In this document: in pieces, positions 33,606 to 45,620 of the stretch
How the letters are laid out: each line of letters starts with the position of its first letter
How positions within the stretch are numbered: position 1 is the stretch's first letter
Assembly (NCBI GenBank): GCA_003116875.1
Contig: BCKT01000002.1
Span: 2,038,092-2,102,091, forward strand
Direction: 5' to 3'
Length of the DNA stretch: 64,000 nt
Source of the DNA: Takashimella koratensis
Lineage: Eukaryota > Basidiomycota > Tremellomycetes > Trichosporonales > Tetragoniomycetaceae
Notes under the pieces: generated by a model
The model's input: only the letters and a program-made list of their open reading frames with translations
Database searches by the model: none
What the model was told of the DNA's origin: nothing
Position numbers and translations under genes: made by a program

Positions 33606-35731
33606 TCAATGCATAGCTCCCGGTGCGGATGCCACATAGTCGGCGTCCTTCTCAATACCGCCGATCTGGTCGAGATCGTACAGTGGCTCGAGGTGCGCAT
33701 CCTTGTTGCGACCGACGTAACGACGCATGAACCAAGGAAGCCAAGTGTGGAGTTGGTAGGCGGCGTGCTTGGATGTCGGCACACCGAAGACGTAGTCCAA
33801 CTCTTCGAGTGTGAGTTGCTTCGTCTCCGGAAGGAGGAAGAAGATCATGATGAAGGCTACCATGTTGAGACCGGCATAGAAACAGAACGCTCCCGTGTGG
33901 CCCATGGCTCCGACCATGCGAGGGAACGTCATCGAGAGCACCGAAGCGTAGAAGAGACAGGTGGCGACAGCCCATCCCATACCGACTTCACGATGGGTCA
34001 ACGGGAAAACCTCTGCCGAGTACGCGAACGGGACGGGACCTTCGCCAACGGAATACGCAATGGTGAAGATGTAGATGAAGAGACAGATGAGGGGAATTCG
34101 AGCCGACGAAGTCGTGGGAATCAGATAGCAGAGTCCCGTGGCGAGAAGCGTCCACGCCATGTTGGGGAAAGTAGCGAGAAGAAGACCTCGTCGGCCGAAG
34201 CTATCAATGGTAAAGACAGCAGGGATCGCAAACGTGAAGTTGAGAAGACCAAAGCCCCACGACGCGAGCAAAGACGAGAGAGTCGTGTACCCGGCGTCCG
34301 AGAAGACGGACGAGGAATAGAATGCGATGATGTTGATACCACACATCTGTTGAGCTGGAGATCGTCAGCACGGGCGAGCGTAGCGGGGAAGGAAACTTAC
34401 CAATCATAACGACCCAAGACGCGAGAGTGGCGCGACGGACACGAGGAATGGTGAACAATTCGACAAAGCGGGAGAGATAGTTGGACTCGCCGATCGCCAG
34501 TCTCTCCTCTTCCAATTGGCAGTGAACGTAGTACAGGTCACGAGCGGCCTGGAGGGGAGAGTTGCGAAGCCGAAGAAGCGATGCGAAGGCAGGCTGGTAA
34601 CGACCTTTCTTCATAAGCCAACGGGGGCTTTCGGGACAAGAGTAGACGAAAAGAACCAGGGGTACCGCCGGGATGAAAGCGGAACCAAGCTGCAATCGCC
34701 AAGCTAACTTTCCGGCGTTGTAGACAACCAAGTTGGCAGTACAACCGAGGACTGGACCCGTCAGAATGGCGGGCATAACGTTTGTACTCACAAATGCCAA
34801 ACGCAGTCCAAAGCTGCCAGCTCATAACGAGGCCACCTCGAACCGATGCTGGCACATTCTCCGAGTTGAAGATAGGAACGGTTGAGCCCTTCAGACCCAT
34901 GCCAATGCCCATCAAGATACGGCAGATGAAGAGTTGAATCCAAGTCTGAGTGAAAGCCGAACCGATTGGAGTAAGTAGACAGAAGACGGCCGCAATGAAG
35001 ATGGTTCCACGTCGTCCGAGCCAGTTGTTGAGAGGGTCATTCAACCAGCAGCCAATGAAGGCAGAGCCGATATAGGGGGCGGAGTTGACAAGACCGACGA
35101 GCCATTGGTTGCGTCCGGCGTTAGGATCGGTGGACGCATCGTTCTTTGGATCTGTTAGCCGTCGGAGCGCGTGTTCGCCTTTGAAAAACTTACGATTCCA
35201 AACTGAATGGGAAATGACAGGTTCGCTCCATTAGATCCGGTCTGGTCCCAACCTTGCACTGCCGCACCAACCGATGCCAGAACGACAGTAAAGATGAGAG
35301 CTCTCGGCTGCCGCCACTTGTCTATTTAATCAATTAGCTCGTGTATGCGAGTGTCTTCCAGAAAAACTTACGGGTTTTCTCGAGGCGCATCCAATCCTTG
35401 TCCTGCTCGTCAAGCTCTGCATATTCTTCGAACTTGGCGGGGTTCTGAGCGAGCAGCGAGCCTTTTTTGAACAATTCCACATTGTCCGAGAAGCCATTCG
35501 CGTGGCAGAAGTTCTCTACCTGGGAGAACAACTGAGGTTTGGGAATGCCGAACAGGGGGTTTTGGATCCTGATAATGATCAGCGGATGACCTGAACGTAA
35601 TAAACTTAAACCCACCTGGCGGAGGTGTTGTTGTTGATAGCCGCCACAATCTGATGTTCGCGATCATCATTGTGGTACTCATCTTGAGTAAACTCGATTT
35701 TGTCGTCGATGTCCTGCGATGACTTGCTCAT
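33606..35731 (-). CDS. MFS sugar transporter
   Basis: A sugar-porter family member (12 membrane helices) of the fungal lactose/maltose/hexose permease group. The start [29 protein letters not shown] at 35731 begins a long hydrophilic N-terminus. Family signatures are [142 protein letters not shown], and the end [22 protein letters not shown]. Exons are joined through at least four short introns. The substrate is not predictable from sequence alone. The gene follows SXI1 tail-to-tail with a 182-bp gap and has no evident mating role. Confidence 0.88.
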
Positions 35732-36549
35732 GATGCCGTTTGTGTGATCAGAAGGAAGTGTAAAGGAAGGGGAAATGACAGACCGAACGACCAGAACATG
35801 CGCGGTTATATACTATTGGAGAGGCACAGATCATGGGTCTTTGGGGCAGTGTGGGGCCGTCGTCTTAGAGTTTCATCCTAGTTCTTACGTATCATGCAGT
35901 CCTGATAGGGTTCTCCAGACTTGGTAAGGCCTGGTCTCCCGCTCTGCGCGGATGTCCCTGGTGGCTGCAGCTCCAAGTGTGAGAAAATTCTGGGAGTCAG
36001 GGGGCAGAGTCGAGACCAGAGGAGCCCATGTGGGGTTGTCATGTGGTGTGCACTTGGGCGGTTGGGGCCCTCGGCTAGCGTGATTAGCGTGTTTTGTTCG
36101 CTTGGCGACAGAGGCTGTGTGGTGCAATTCCGAGGTGCCTGGAGACCCACAGGGCAGCTGACACGCCACCGCGTCTCCACAGGCTTTATTTAGGTCGGAT
36201 AATCACGTCCCGGCGGTTAGGGATTTGTCAGTAGCGAACGGTTGGGGTCTCACCCTTGGCGTGACAAACGCACTCCCTTCGGTCATCCCTCCTTAGCCTA
36301 AGGTGACAGCCTCGACATAGTAGGAAGCCAAATCTCTGCGAATACGAAACATTCCGTAAGCAGGGTAGAGCTGGAAATTTAAGCGAGGACCTCAAGATCG
36401 AGCAGTCGTCATTGGAGGTGAAACGCTTCCCAGATCGACGCTTTTCGCGTTCTCTCCCTCTCCCCGTTCCCACTATCCCTTCGTCTCCAACAGGGGCAAT
36501 CACAATAGCATTAAAGCGATACGACAAGAGCGTGTGAAAAGAAAGGAGC
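35732..36549. other. 818-bp spacer upstream of the sugar transporter
   Basis: Contains the transporter promoter. An ACAATAG word lies near 36504. Both strands have short open frames of mutually exclusive sequence and no recognisable protein. No tRNA-like structure was found by eye. Confidence 0.4.
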
Positions 36550-39291
36550 TCAGACACCGCCAGGGATCTCGCATTTACCAAAACGGGGCCTGTCCGTCGT
36601 GGGAGTGAAGAGACTGCGCAGGGTCTGAGCCGTAGTGTAAACTCCCACAACCGAGCCGAAGATGATGAGGGTAATGTCTAGAACCTTTTCTCGTCGGGTT
36701 TGTGCACAGCCTTTCAGATGCAGCATCGGCGGATAGATGAAGCAGAGCGGAATGCTTATAGGGGTCAGTTACGAATAGGTCGTATGATGGCGTGAGCTCA
36801 CCAAGCAAAGCTTCCAATCAAGGATACGAATTTATCCAGCTCCGACGAGCCCGCCCAAGACAACAGGGAGCAGAACACGACAGTTCCTGCCCGGAACAGA
36901 TTTTTTTGCCACTTGACGCGGGGATTGTGCTTGCCCGAACGCGAGAAAAGACCATTCTCCATGATCCTGACTGCAGGGAAGAGCTGCAAGGGAATGCTCA
37001 AGAGAATAGCCACCGAGTCTGGTGACAGAGATAAGCCAAACTCCCGATCATAGTGAAAGGCGACTTACACAAAAACTGTACTGCTTGGACGAACTTGTCG
37101 TCCTGTGGGAGGTTGACTATAACGACCGTTTGGATGTCTGAGCCGTACGCGGCGTAGCCTAAGACTCCAAAGCCGGCAAACAGGATCGCAACGGCCGCCA
37201 TGACACCGGAGAGAGCACGAGGAAATTTGTGCGGCTCCTTCATGCTTTCGGTGATCGGAATTACTCTACGAAGAGTCAGAATTCGAAAGAGAGGAAAGCA
37301 TCACTGGGCAACTCACAGACCAATCCCTTCGAATGCGAAAACGGCAGTGCCTATCAACAAGGGGAAAGAATTTTGGTTGAAGAGGACCACATCGGCGATG
37401 CCATTTGTCGACAGCAGTGAGATCTCATTGGCGCCGATGTAGATGACTAATGTACACGTAAGTGATCACCAAGCGTCCATGAACTTACGTCCAATGAGAA
37501 TAAACGCATCTGCTACCAAGGCAGTGCCAGACAGCTTGGCGATGTTTCGAATCATTGCAAGTGGAAGGAAGAGAACCAGTTGGGCCAAGATCAGATATGG
37601 GGTCTTGATGAACGTTTTGCAGTTGGTCACGGCCAAGACGAAGGCTTGCAAGTTCTCCGCAATGAAGATCGTGTACGCTGCGCGGTTCGATCTAAGTGCT
37701 GATTCTTGTGCGCAAACTTACCTGCAACAAACCCAATTTGCGACACCGCGATAGAGGTTAGAATGACTAAACGCATATGGTTGCCATAAAGTGTACCGCC
37801 GATATCTGGGCTCAGCTGATGCAAATAGCGATCACCCACCTCCAAAACTCGCAGGTACTTTCATGTACGTTTGAACCAGAAGGAGGAATGACCAAAGAGA
37901 GACCAACGCGATCGCCAGCAAGACCAGTGTCGAGAACAAAAGCCCTGGTCATCAGTATCCACTCGGAATGTCTAGGCTTACCGCCATTCAAAAACGCCTT
38001 GCCCATGAATAGAATACCAGTGCCGACAAATCCTTTGAGCAACTGCCGTAATTAGCATGAAAAGAGATGACCAGATCCCAAGAATTGATAGATACCATCA
38101 TAACGGCCTGAGTAAGACTAGCGGTGCCTTGAACGTGGCCTGACCTATTGCGCTTGTGCCGCGTTTTGCTGTGAGACCTATTGAGGAGCGTGGTCCGCTC
38201 CGAAGGGGAATGGACTCCGTGGCCGTCCTCGACTCTTGAGATCAGGTCGTCATCCGTTTCATCATCATCTTCCTCCAGATCTTCGCCAGCCTGTTACACA
38301 TTATCAGACTTGACAAACAAGTTTGCCCCGATCAAAGAGCTTGTGTGCACTTACAAAATGGCCGTAAAGAAAGAGAAAGTCAATGACATTGCGCAGCATG
38401 GGTGGCTCCGATTCGCCTCGTTCTTGAGCTCGAGCAACCACAAAGTTTCGACGGAATCCTCCTGGCTCTCTGATGTGCGCCAAAGTCGGTTCAAGGATGG
38501 CCGATCGATCTAATGGGGCGTGTGAGAATGATGCCGAGCGCACGGGTCGGGCACGATGCTCGTTCTGCCATTTGTAGAGGTCGTGACTGTATAATTCTTT
38601 ATCAGCAAGCCAGAAACTTGCAGACAGATCAAATAAGATACACGCACGTTACGTCCCAGCCGGGAGCATCGTAAGGCGTTGAGAACGTCTCGTCGGGCGG
38701 ACGGCTGACATCAGCGGAGATCGAGCTCTCCCCTCTTTCATCGTTGAGAGTCTGTGAGCTAGGAGTCTTCGACACGTCCTCAGCCGAAACAAGATGTCGA
38801 CGAAGTACGCGTGCTTTTTCCTCATCGGTGACACCAGCAATAGAGAAGCTGGATTCAAGAGGCGCTGGAGTCGAAGATCCAGATTGGGTTTTGGAGTTGC
38901 TGTTGGTTACGCCCAGATTGTCGGCGTCGCTTGGAAGGGAAGAATCTACCGTTTGATTGTGAATAATTGCTGGCTGTTGATTGCCTGATAAGCCCTGCTC
39001 CAACGATGCGGTAAGCGCAGACGTCGAGTTGGCGGCAGGAACATTTGTTTTTTTCACGACGAAGCTTTCGGTGGAGGGCCTGGTTGCGAGATGCAAGGCT
39101 GTTGGGGATAGCGGGCTAGGTTGTTGTAATGAGTTTTGATGAACAGAAGTACTGAACGTGCCAGCGGCGCCCCGAGCAGGGATTTGAGGGACGCGGACTG
39201 GCGGGGTCCGACTCCAAGAACTACCAGGAGATTCTCGCGACTGCGTCGCAAGATGGGGAGTCGCAATAGGAGCACTCTGAGTGGAACTCAT
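36550..39291 (-). CDS. Vacuolar amino-acid transporter, AVT3/SLC36 type
   Basis: A proton-coupled amino-acid transporter of the AAAP family, closest in layout to fungal Avt3/Avt4, which export amino acids from the vacuole. The start MSSTQSAPIATPHLATQSRESPG at 39291 leads into about 370 hydrophilic residues (Ser-rich, with EDDDETDDDLISRVEDGHG and LLNRSHSKTRHKRNRSGHVQGTASLTQAVMMLLKGFVGTGILFMGKAFLNGG). The last part is the first transporter helix with the family GxG motif. Later helices include NLQAFVLAVTNCKTFIKTPYLILAQLVLFLPLAMIRNIAKLSGTALVADAFILIG and KEPHKFPRALSGVMAAVAILFAGFGVLGYAAYG. The end reads FGSVVGVYTTAQTLRSLFTPTTDRPRFGKCEIPGGV. Many short introns split the membrane domain. The long cytosolic N-terminus is usual for Avt3/4. 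It is followed closely by EF2 on the same strand. Confidence 0.85.
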
Positions 39292-39454
39292 ATTTATGGG
39301 AGATGATGAGATAGTGTAAACGACCAATCATGCGTTTGACGATTACTGTAATTACCGAATGCAGGACAGCGACAGCGGCTTTTCGGCAATACTTCAAAAT
39401 GGCACTCAATAGAATTGCATCCGGTGGTCCGTTCTACAAAAGTATGACCCCATT

Positions 39455-42400
39455 TTACAACTTGTCGTAGTAGGTCTGTTAATTCGTGATTAAAGGTCGT
39501 CAGCATATTCCCTAGATGCCATCTTGACATGCAAAGATGCAGGGCAACTGATGTTTTGAGAGGTTGACTTACGTCGTAGGGGGGCACTTCTGGCTTGAGG
39601 CCCTTGCGGGTACGGATCTTGGTGGCAAGCTCGTACACCTTGGTGGTCTTGTCAGAGGCGTCGCCAGAGAGGAGCGAGTAGTGGTCGAAGACGGCCTGGG
39701 GGAAGGCCTGGCCACCGGTAGCGGCGCGAAGGTCGGCGTTGAAGCCGAAAGACTCGGCGACGGGGAGGTACGCTTGAAGAAAATCAGCATGCAACTAAGA
39801 AGAATGCGAGGTTTGCCAAAGCATGGAAGAGAAGAAACTTACCCTTCATGGTGTACATTGGGGTACCGGGGCGCTGCTCGGACGAGAACACCTGACCACG
39901 ACGAACGTTGAGAACCGAGTAGACACCACCCTGGGCCGAGTCCGGGCAAGCGATCTCGACCAAGAACATGGGCTCCTGAAGACCGGGCTTGGAGAGGAGC
40001 TCGGCGGCGTAGCAGACACGACGAGCGGTGGGGATGATCTGACCACCGCCACGGTGAATGGCGTCGGTGTGGAGAGTGCAGTCGAGGATGGAGAAGCGGA
40101 TACCACGCATAGGCTCTTCAGCGACGGCACCTTCCTTGGTAGCCCACTGGAAGGCAGCGACAACCGAGTCCTTGATTTCGTTCATGTACTGAACACCCTT
40201 GGAGGCGTCGACGAAGAGGTTAGGACCGGTGGTGTCGGGGCCGAAGCACCAGATCTTACGGGCGTCGGTAACGTCCCAGCCGTAGGTGTCGGCGAGGTAA
40301 CGGGCACGGATCTTGGGGTCGTCACGGGGAGCAACACGGCCGTCCTCAATGTCCTTGGTGAGCTCGTCGTCGAGAGGCTCGGCTTTGACGAAGAGACGGT
40401 TGTGCTTGTTCTGGGACTTGGAGAGGGCGATCATGGAGGACTCGGCAGTGACAGTCTCACGGTAGCCGACGACGGGATCCGACTTGCGGAGCGGGACACC
40501 GGCGTGGTCGTTCTCGAGGTCGTTGAGGCAGATCTCGAGGTGGAGCTCACCGGCACCAGCGACGATAATCGAACCGTTCTCGTCCATCCAGGTCTTGACA
40601 CAAGGGTCAGACTTGGAGAGACGCTTGAGACCCTCGACAAGCTTGGGGAGGTCGGCAGCGTTCTTGCACTCGACGGCGACCTGGACGACCGGGGAGACGG
40701 AGAACTTCATGACCTTCATGTTGTGGGCAGTCTCCGAGGTGGTAAGGGTACCAGACTTGAGCAAGAACTGGTCGACACCGACGAGACCGACAATGTTGCC
40801 GGCCGGGCAGTCCTCGATCGACTCGACAGTACGGCCCATCATGAGGACGGTACGCTGGATCGACTTGATGACAGAGTCCTCCTTCTTGCCCGGGACGAAG
40901 TTGGGGCCCTGGATACGGACCTTGGGGCCCGACGAAACGGTACCAGAGAAGACACGGCCGAAGGCGTAGAAACGACCCTTGTCCGAGGTGGGGACCATCT
41001 TGGAGACGTAAACCATGAGCGGGCCCTTGGAGTCGCAGTCACGAATAGCAATGGCAGACTCGTCGTCCATGGGACCCTCGTAAAGGGTCTCAACACGGTA
41101 GCGCTGAGCGGTAACGGGCGAAGGGAGGTTGATGACAATCATCTCGAGGAGGGCGTCACCGGCGGGAAGGAACTTCTTCATGACAACCTTAAGGAGCTGC
41201 TTGCCCTCGAGGTCCTTCTCGTCGCTGGTGAGCTTGATCTCGAGCTTCTCGAGCAAGGTCGGGATGTCGTCCTTCTTGAAGTTCATGATCGAGTCGAAAA
41301 GACGGAAGATGGGGTCGAGAACGAACATGTTGAACGCACGCTCGACGTCACCGTCGGCCGACTTGGTCCACTTCTTGGTCTTGGGGTTGAAGAAGTTGTC
41401 ACCCCAGAGCTTGGGCATGAGCTTGTTCTTGTCGACACCAAACTTCTTGGCGTAACGACGGGCAAAGTCACGGAGCGAGAAGGCCCAGCCGTGGAGACCG
41501 GAACCGAAAGCGACGGTACCCTGGTCCGGGTAGACCTGGACGTCACCGAGAACGGGGTCGGTGTAGGTCGAGATGATGACGTTGACCGACTCGACGGTAC
41601 GGGTGAAGGACTGGTAAAGGTCCTCCTTGGAGACCTGGAGCTCGAGGAGCGCACGGTCGACCTTGTTGATGATAAGGACGGGCTTGACACGCTCGGTAAG
41701 CGACTGACGGAGGACGGTCTCGGTCTGGACACAGACACCCTCAACACAGTCGACGACGACAAGGGCACCGTCAGTGACACGGAGAGCGGCGGTGACCTCG
41801 GACGAGAAGTCGACGTGGCCCGGGGAGTCGATCAAGTTGATCAAGAACTCGTTGCCTAGGAAGGGTTAGTTGTTGGAACTGTACGATGCTGGAACCAGCA
41901 CTAACCGTCGGTCTTCTGCTTGATGTCGGCGACATCGTCCTTGTCGATGGGGAAGTACATGGAGATGGCGGTCGACTTGATGGTGATACCACGGTCAATC
42001 TCGTCCTGACTGCACAGAGAATTAGCTTTTTGCCGCCACTTTCGCCGATGCCCGAACCTATCTGGCCAGAGCTTAAAAAAACCACGCTTACCGAGTGTCC
42101 GTGAATCGCATCTCACCGGCCTTCGCACCAGCAATGATACCAGCCTTGGAGACGAGCGAGTCGGTGAGGGTCGACTTGCCGTGGTCGACGTGGGCAATGA
42201 CCGACATGTTACGGATGTTGGTCGGGCGGTCTGAAGGTTTGTCAGCAAGGGAATCGGTGAAAAGATGGGTCCTTTGGTCGTTCAGACCATCCAAATCGAC
42301 TCCGGAGGTCGCGCCAGACGCAAAAGACCGCAAAATGAATGCAAAGAGCAACCAGACGCACCCATCAATTCTCTTATTTCCCCCACCGTGAAACTTTTTG

Positions 42401-42545
42401 ATCGCGAGGAGAGTGTCAGCGAGGTGCAAGAGAGGTGGGGTCGATGGAGAAGCCGGGGCAGCGCAATGATAGACTTACTTGACCTAGGGGAAAAGTCAGC
42501 TCTGATGATACGCCAGCCCATGGAGTGAAGTGCTGTGCTCACCAT
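39455..42545 (-). CDS. EFT1: Translation elongation factor 2
   Basis: The GTPase that translocates the ribosome (eEF2). Coding exons begin with the ATG alone (42545-42543), then a 5-nt microexon (42483-42479), then 42393-42362 and an exon from 42230. Together they read [44 protein letters not shown]. The G motifs are [16 protein letters not shown] and NKVD. The central domains are complete ([50 protein letters not shown]). The last two exons give [16 protein letters not shown], with TAA at 39455-39457. The diphthamide region and domain V are present. Codon use is strongly biased, so the opposite strand shows a spurious 678-codon frame. This is a highly expressed housekeeping gene. A broken 5' duplicate of it lies at 59796-60082. 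Confidence 0.97.
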
Positions 42546-43130
42546 TTTTAAAGATTAGCTTGGGATTTTAGGCGAGGTGGGTGTAGGGGTTGACAGAAGT
42601 CGTGAGAGATAAGTGCCCAGCCTGAATGCGACGTTGGCAGGGTTTGGGATGATGAGAAGAGAAAGAAGAGGAGGGGGACTTGGTTGAAAAAAAATGTAGG
42701 AATCGGTCGGGGTGGCGCGGGAGGGACCAGGGTTTTCAGCTAACGCCGCTGGCCGAGGCAAGTGTGGCACGAGTGTCCCATTGTTCATTGTCACGTGCGC
42801 TGGAGCAAGTGTCATAACGCTAGCCAGGCCACCAATAGGTCAAAGAAAACTACGTTTTAGGCAAAACGGGACCAACAGAACATTTGGTAGATTGTGTCTT
42901 TGTGGCCTCTGGTCAAGCAGTGTGTTCGTCTTTTGTCTCTTTATCTATGTAATACAAACTGGTATTGGACCCAGACACGGCGTAGGACTTACTCCGGAGA
43001 GTAAGGGCTACAATGGTGTTGGTTTCCTGGCTGGTTGCCCGGCTGGTAGGGTTGTGACACTATATATATGTCTGCAGGTTCAACATATGTGTCTGTACGG
43101 GTGGTCAAAGCACATGTGGTCAAGTACATA
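42546..43130. other. EF2 promoter and left edge of the transposon nest
   Basis: The EF2 leader is C/T-rich on the minus strand, and a CACGTG core lies at 42792-42797. From 42810 onward the sequence is repetitive (see the terminal-repeat element at 42810-43059). Confidence 0.5.
42810..43059. mobile_element. Small element with TGTCA..TGACA ends
   Basis: The 250-bp segment starts TGTCATAACGCTAGCCAGGC and ends with the complement of TGTCACAACCCTACCAGCC. Its inner part (42890-43010) matches, in inverted orientation, sequence at 44480-44620. A further end of the same type lies at 45565. It could be a short non-autonomous element, a solo LTR, or one end of a larger element reaching 45565. No target duplication was recognised. 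Confidence 0.5.
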
Positions 43131-43395
43131 CAGTAGCCTACCAAAAGTCCTGGCCATGTGGCAGTGGCTTACTCGAACTTTTCAATACCTCTGTTTTCAT
43201 GCCTCTGCGCAATCGCATCTCAAGCCTCATGCATGTACCCTAGCCTATTTCTGTTTGCATATCCTGAAAGCTCTGGTCCAGACCTTTCCAATGGTATAAG
43301 GTAGATGTACATAACCCTAGTATTTTGTGTGCCAGCCCTCTCTCAAAAGGACAACCTCATACCTCTTCTCCATGGACATGATGCACCGGTAAATG

Positions 43396-44630
43396 TGTCA
43401 CAAGACTACCAGCCAGGGAGACCAGCCTACCAGCAGACAAGAGACTAGGCCTAGTATTTTCCCGAAAAACAACCAACCATGCAGCAACCGGCCAAGCCAG
43501 ACCTTTGGCCAGGTAGGGTACCCGTTATCAGATGGCAAGACTACCTCCCAAGGCTCAGACTAGTTTTCCACTGTATGAGACCGAGTTTGGGACTTAGCAG
43601 AATTTGAGATAACAGCTTGTCCAGGGTGGGAAACGGAGATAGGTCTATAGCGGTGTGGTGAAGAAGTGGGGGTACCGGGCAAGGAGCGGATTGATAACGG
43701 TCGGAAAGAATGACATGGGTGGATATTGGGGTGGGCAATTGAGGACTGTCCCCAATCAGGCTGGACGGAGGTGGGGATAGCAAGGAAGCAGCACATATCC
43801 CATAGCTTAGGCCAAACAGCGAAGAGCAGACCTAATGTAGAGTACAGACACCATATACTAGCCACCGCCAACTCAGAGTCACTAGCACAGCGCAATGCCC
43901 ACTACCAACATTACCTGCAACTGACAACGGACCCAAACGGGGAGAGTCCCCAACTGTGGAAGAGAGACCCATATTTTTCTTTCCACAGCGGCCTGCACAA
44001 GACGGAATTCCCATTGACCAAGGCAATTGGTAAGCAGCCCAAAGGCCTAGCATGGGAAAGACCACTTCCCAGCCTAGTATAGGCCAGCGGACAAGGCCGC
44101 AAGCTACCATCAAACCAGCTAGAAAGAACAGAACACATGTTGCTAGAGGATTGGCAAATGAGGATAGAAGCCTAGTCCATTGCAGACCAAGGAAGGAACC
44201 AGATAGAAGATACGAGAACCAAGTACATCCATAGAATCAGTAGATCAAGTAACAGAGGACCAAGGTATAAAAGGGGGGAGCTGGGAGCAACATACAAGTC
44301 CTCAGGCTTCTCCTGCTACTCAATCCTCAACTTAGGAATATACAATTGATCACCAGAACCTCTCTTAAACGCTTTGCATGAGTAGGAACACCAGATCAAC
44401 TTGAGTACCAACTCAAACTCATAGAAGTTCAGCAATCTAGCCTCATCGCATCTTAACCCATACCATAAGACCTCTAGTTGAGCAGTCCGCCATAGCCCTT
44501 ACTCTCCAAAGTAAGTCCTGCGTCGTACCTGTATCCAGAGCCTTGGTTCGTAGTACACATATTAAGAGGTATAAGGAGGAAGAACACTGCTCAATCAGAG
44601 GCCACAAGGACAGCACCTAGTCTTGTGACA
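43396..44630. mobile_element. Insertion nested in the Tc1/mariner element
   Basis: 1235 bp bounded by a perfect 13-bp inverted repeat, TGTCACAAGACTA and TAGTCTTGTGACA. A TATA-like GGTATAAAAGG lies at about 44263. The inner part resembles the 42810-43059 element in inverted orientation. It carries no coding region. It may be a long solo LTR (TG..CA ends) or a non-autonomous DNA element. Flanking duplications were not found. Confidence 0.6.
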
Positions 44631-45220
44631 CGCACCTGTAGAGTGTCTGGGTGGTATCGTTTGTTGCTTGTATGCCAGACCCGAGGCAATCCACCACCAA
44701 CGTAGATGGAGCACTTGTTGCTGAAGTAGGTGAACAACCAGGAGGTCCCACACTGCAAGGCTGCTGCTTTGATGCGCTGGAGACGCTTCTTGACATCCAG
44801 AAGAGGGAGTTTCATGGGTTTGCAGCTCTTGTAGCCAAGCCCATGGAGGTAGCAACAGATGTTTGAGGGATGGTAATCAAAGAGAGGAATGCCGGTATGA
44901 TCAACATGACTGTTGACAATCTTGGTAAGCTCCTCAAGGGTCTTGAAGCAATTGGCGCATACAACTCAGTCAAGGTGACAAAGGGCTACATCCCCAGCTA
45001 CTTTTCAAGGCCGTCTGCTGCATGGTTGGTCCTCAAACGCGCTCGGAAGACGGACGCCATTCTTGTCTTTTGGAGAGTTGTTGCGTCAAGCAACCCATTG
45101 GTTGACGCGCTTTGGAGTTGTCTGGAAGGCCGCCGCGGCCGTTTTGCGATTGGAAAAGTTGTGGAGAGCAACAAGCGCCGCGCGCTCATGAGCTTTAGCG
45201 TTTGCTGGGGCCTGATTCAT
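44631..45220 (-). pseudogene. Tc1-like transposase remnant
   Basis: The N-terminal half of a Tc1 transposase on the minus strand, from Met at 45220 through a helix-turn-helix. Three stop codons and a frame that resumes at VNSHVDHTGIPLFDYHPSNICC show it is dead. Its reading frame runs straight into the inserted element at 44630. Confidence 0.7.
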
Positions 45221-45340
45221 ACTAGATTGGTGGAGTAATGGAGGATTGATGCATGGAGGTCATTTGGCACATGAAGAAAAGACGCGTTGACACCTGACTC
45301 GAAACTGCCACGTGGCCAGGACTTTTGGTAGGCTACTGTA

Positions 45341-45475
45341 TGGTTGAGTACATATGGTCAAGTATGTAGGTTGTGTAAGTGTGGTCAAGTACATATGGTC
45401 AAGTACAAGTGGTCAAGTACATATGGTCAAGTATGTGTGGTTGGGTACATGTGGTTGAGTACATGCAGTCAGGGG
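45341..45475. repeat. Minisatellite, TGGTCAAGTACATA unit
   Basis: About eight imperfect copies of a 14-16 bp unit (variants TGGTCAAGTACATA, TGGTTGAGTACATG, TGGTTGGGTACATG). Two more copies lie just left of the Tc1 element (43101-43130), so the element inserted into this repeat. Confidence 0.75.
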
Positions 45476-45620
45476 AGATTGGGTTGATTGTGCATGTGTT
45501 TTCATGACATTTGGCTTATTTGGTTGGGATATAGTGTCCTTGGCCTGGCTGGTAGGGTTGTGACAGGTGCATTCTAGCGCTGTGCAGAAAGGGTCCCTTA
45601 AGAAAAGGGGATAAGAGGTA

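Larger units (their letters stand above)
43131..45338 (-). mobile_element. Degenerate Tc1/mariner element, interrupted
   Basis: Terminal inverted repeats of about 35 bp (left begins CAGTAGCCTACCAAAAGTCC, right is its complement with one or two changes) are flanked by TA on both sides (43129-43130 and 45339-45340), the Tc1/mariner target duplication. A minus-strand transposase relic starts at 45220 with MNQAPANAKAHERAALVALHNFSNRKTAAAAFQTTPKRVNQWVA, a helix-turn-helix. It continues through stop codons to HVDHTGIPLFDYHPSNICCYLHGLGYKSCKPMKLPLLDVKKRLQRIKAAALQCG. It breaks off at 44630, where another element is inserted. Most of the catalytic domain is missing. Confidence 0.8.

Noticed and set aside
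36200..36320. tRNA-like impression around GGTTGGGGTCTCACCC
   Set aside because: No cloverleaf with proper D-, anticodon and T-arms could be folded by eye, and no A or B box pair is at the right spacing.
39823..41859. 678-codon open frame on the plus strand
   Set aside because: It lies exactly antisense to EF2. Its Glu/Asp/Gly/Val/Leu-rich product is what results from reading the complement of strongly biased codons.
44870..45238. 122-codon plus-strand frame
   Set aside because: It is antisense to the Tc1-like transposase remnant, whose reading direction is supported by helix-turn-helix and catalytic-domain features.
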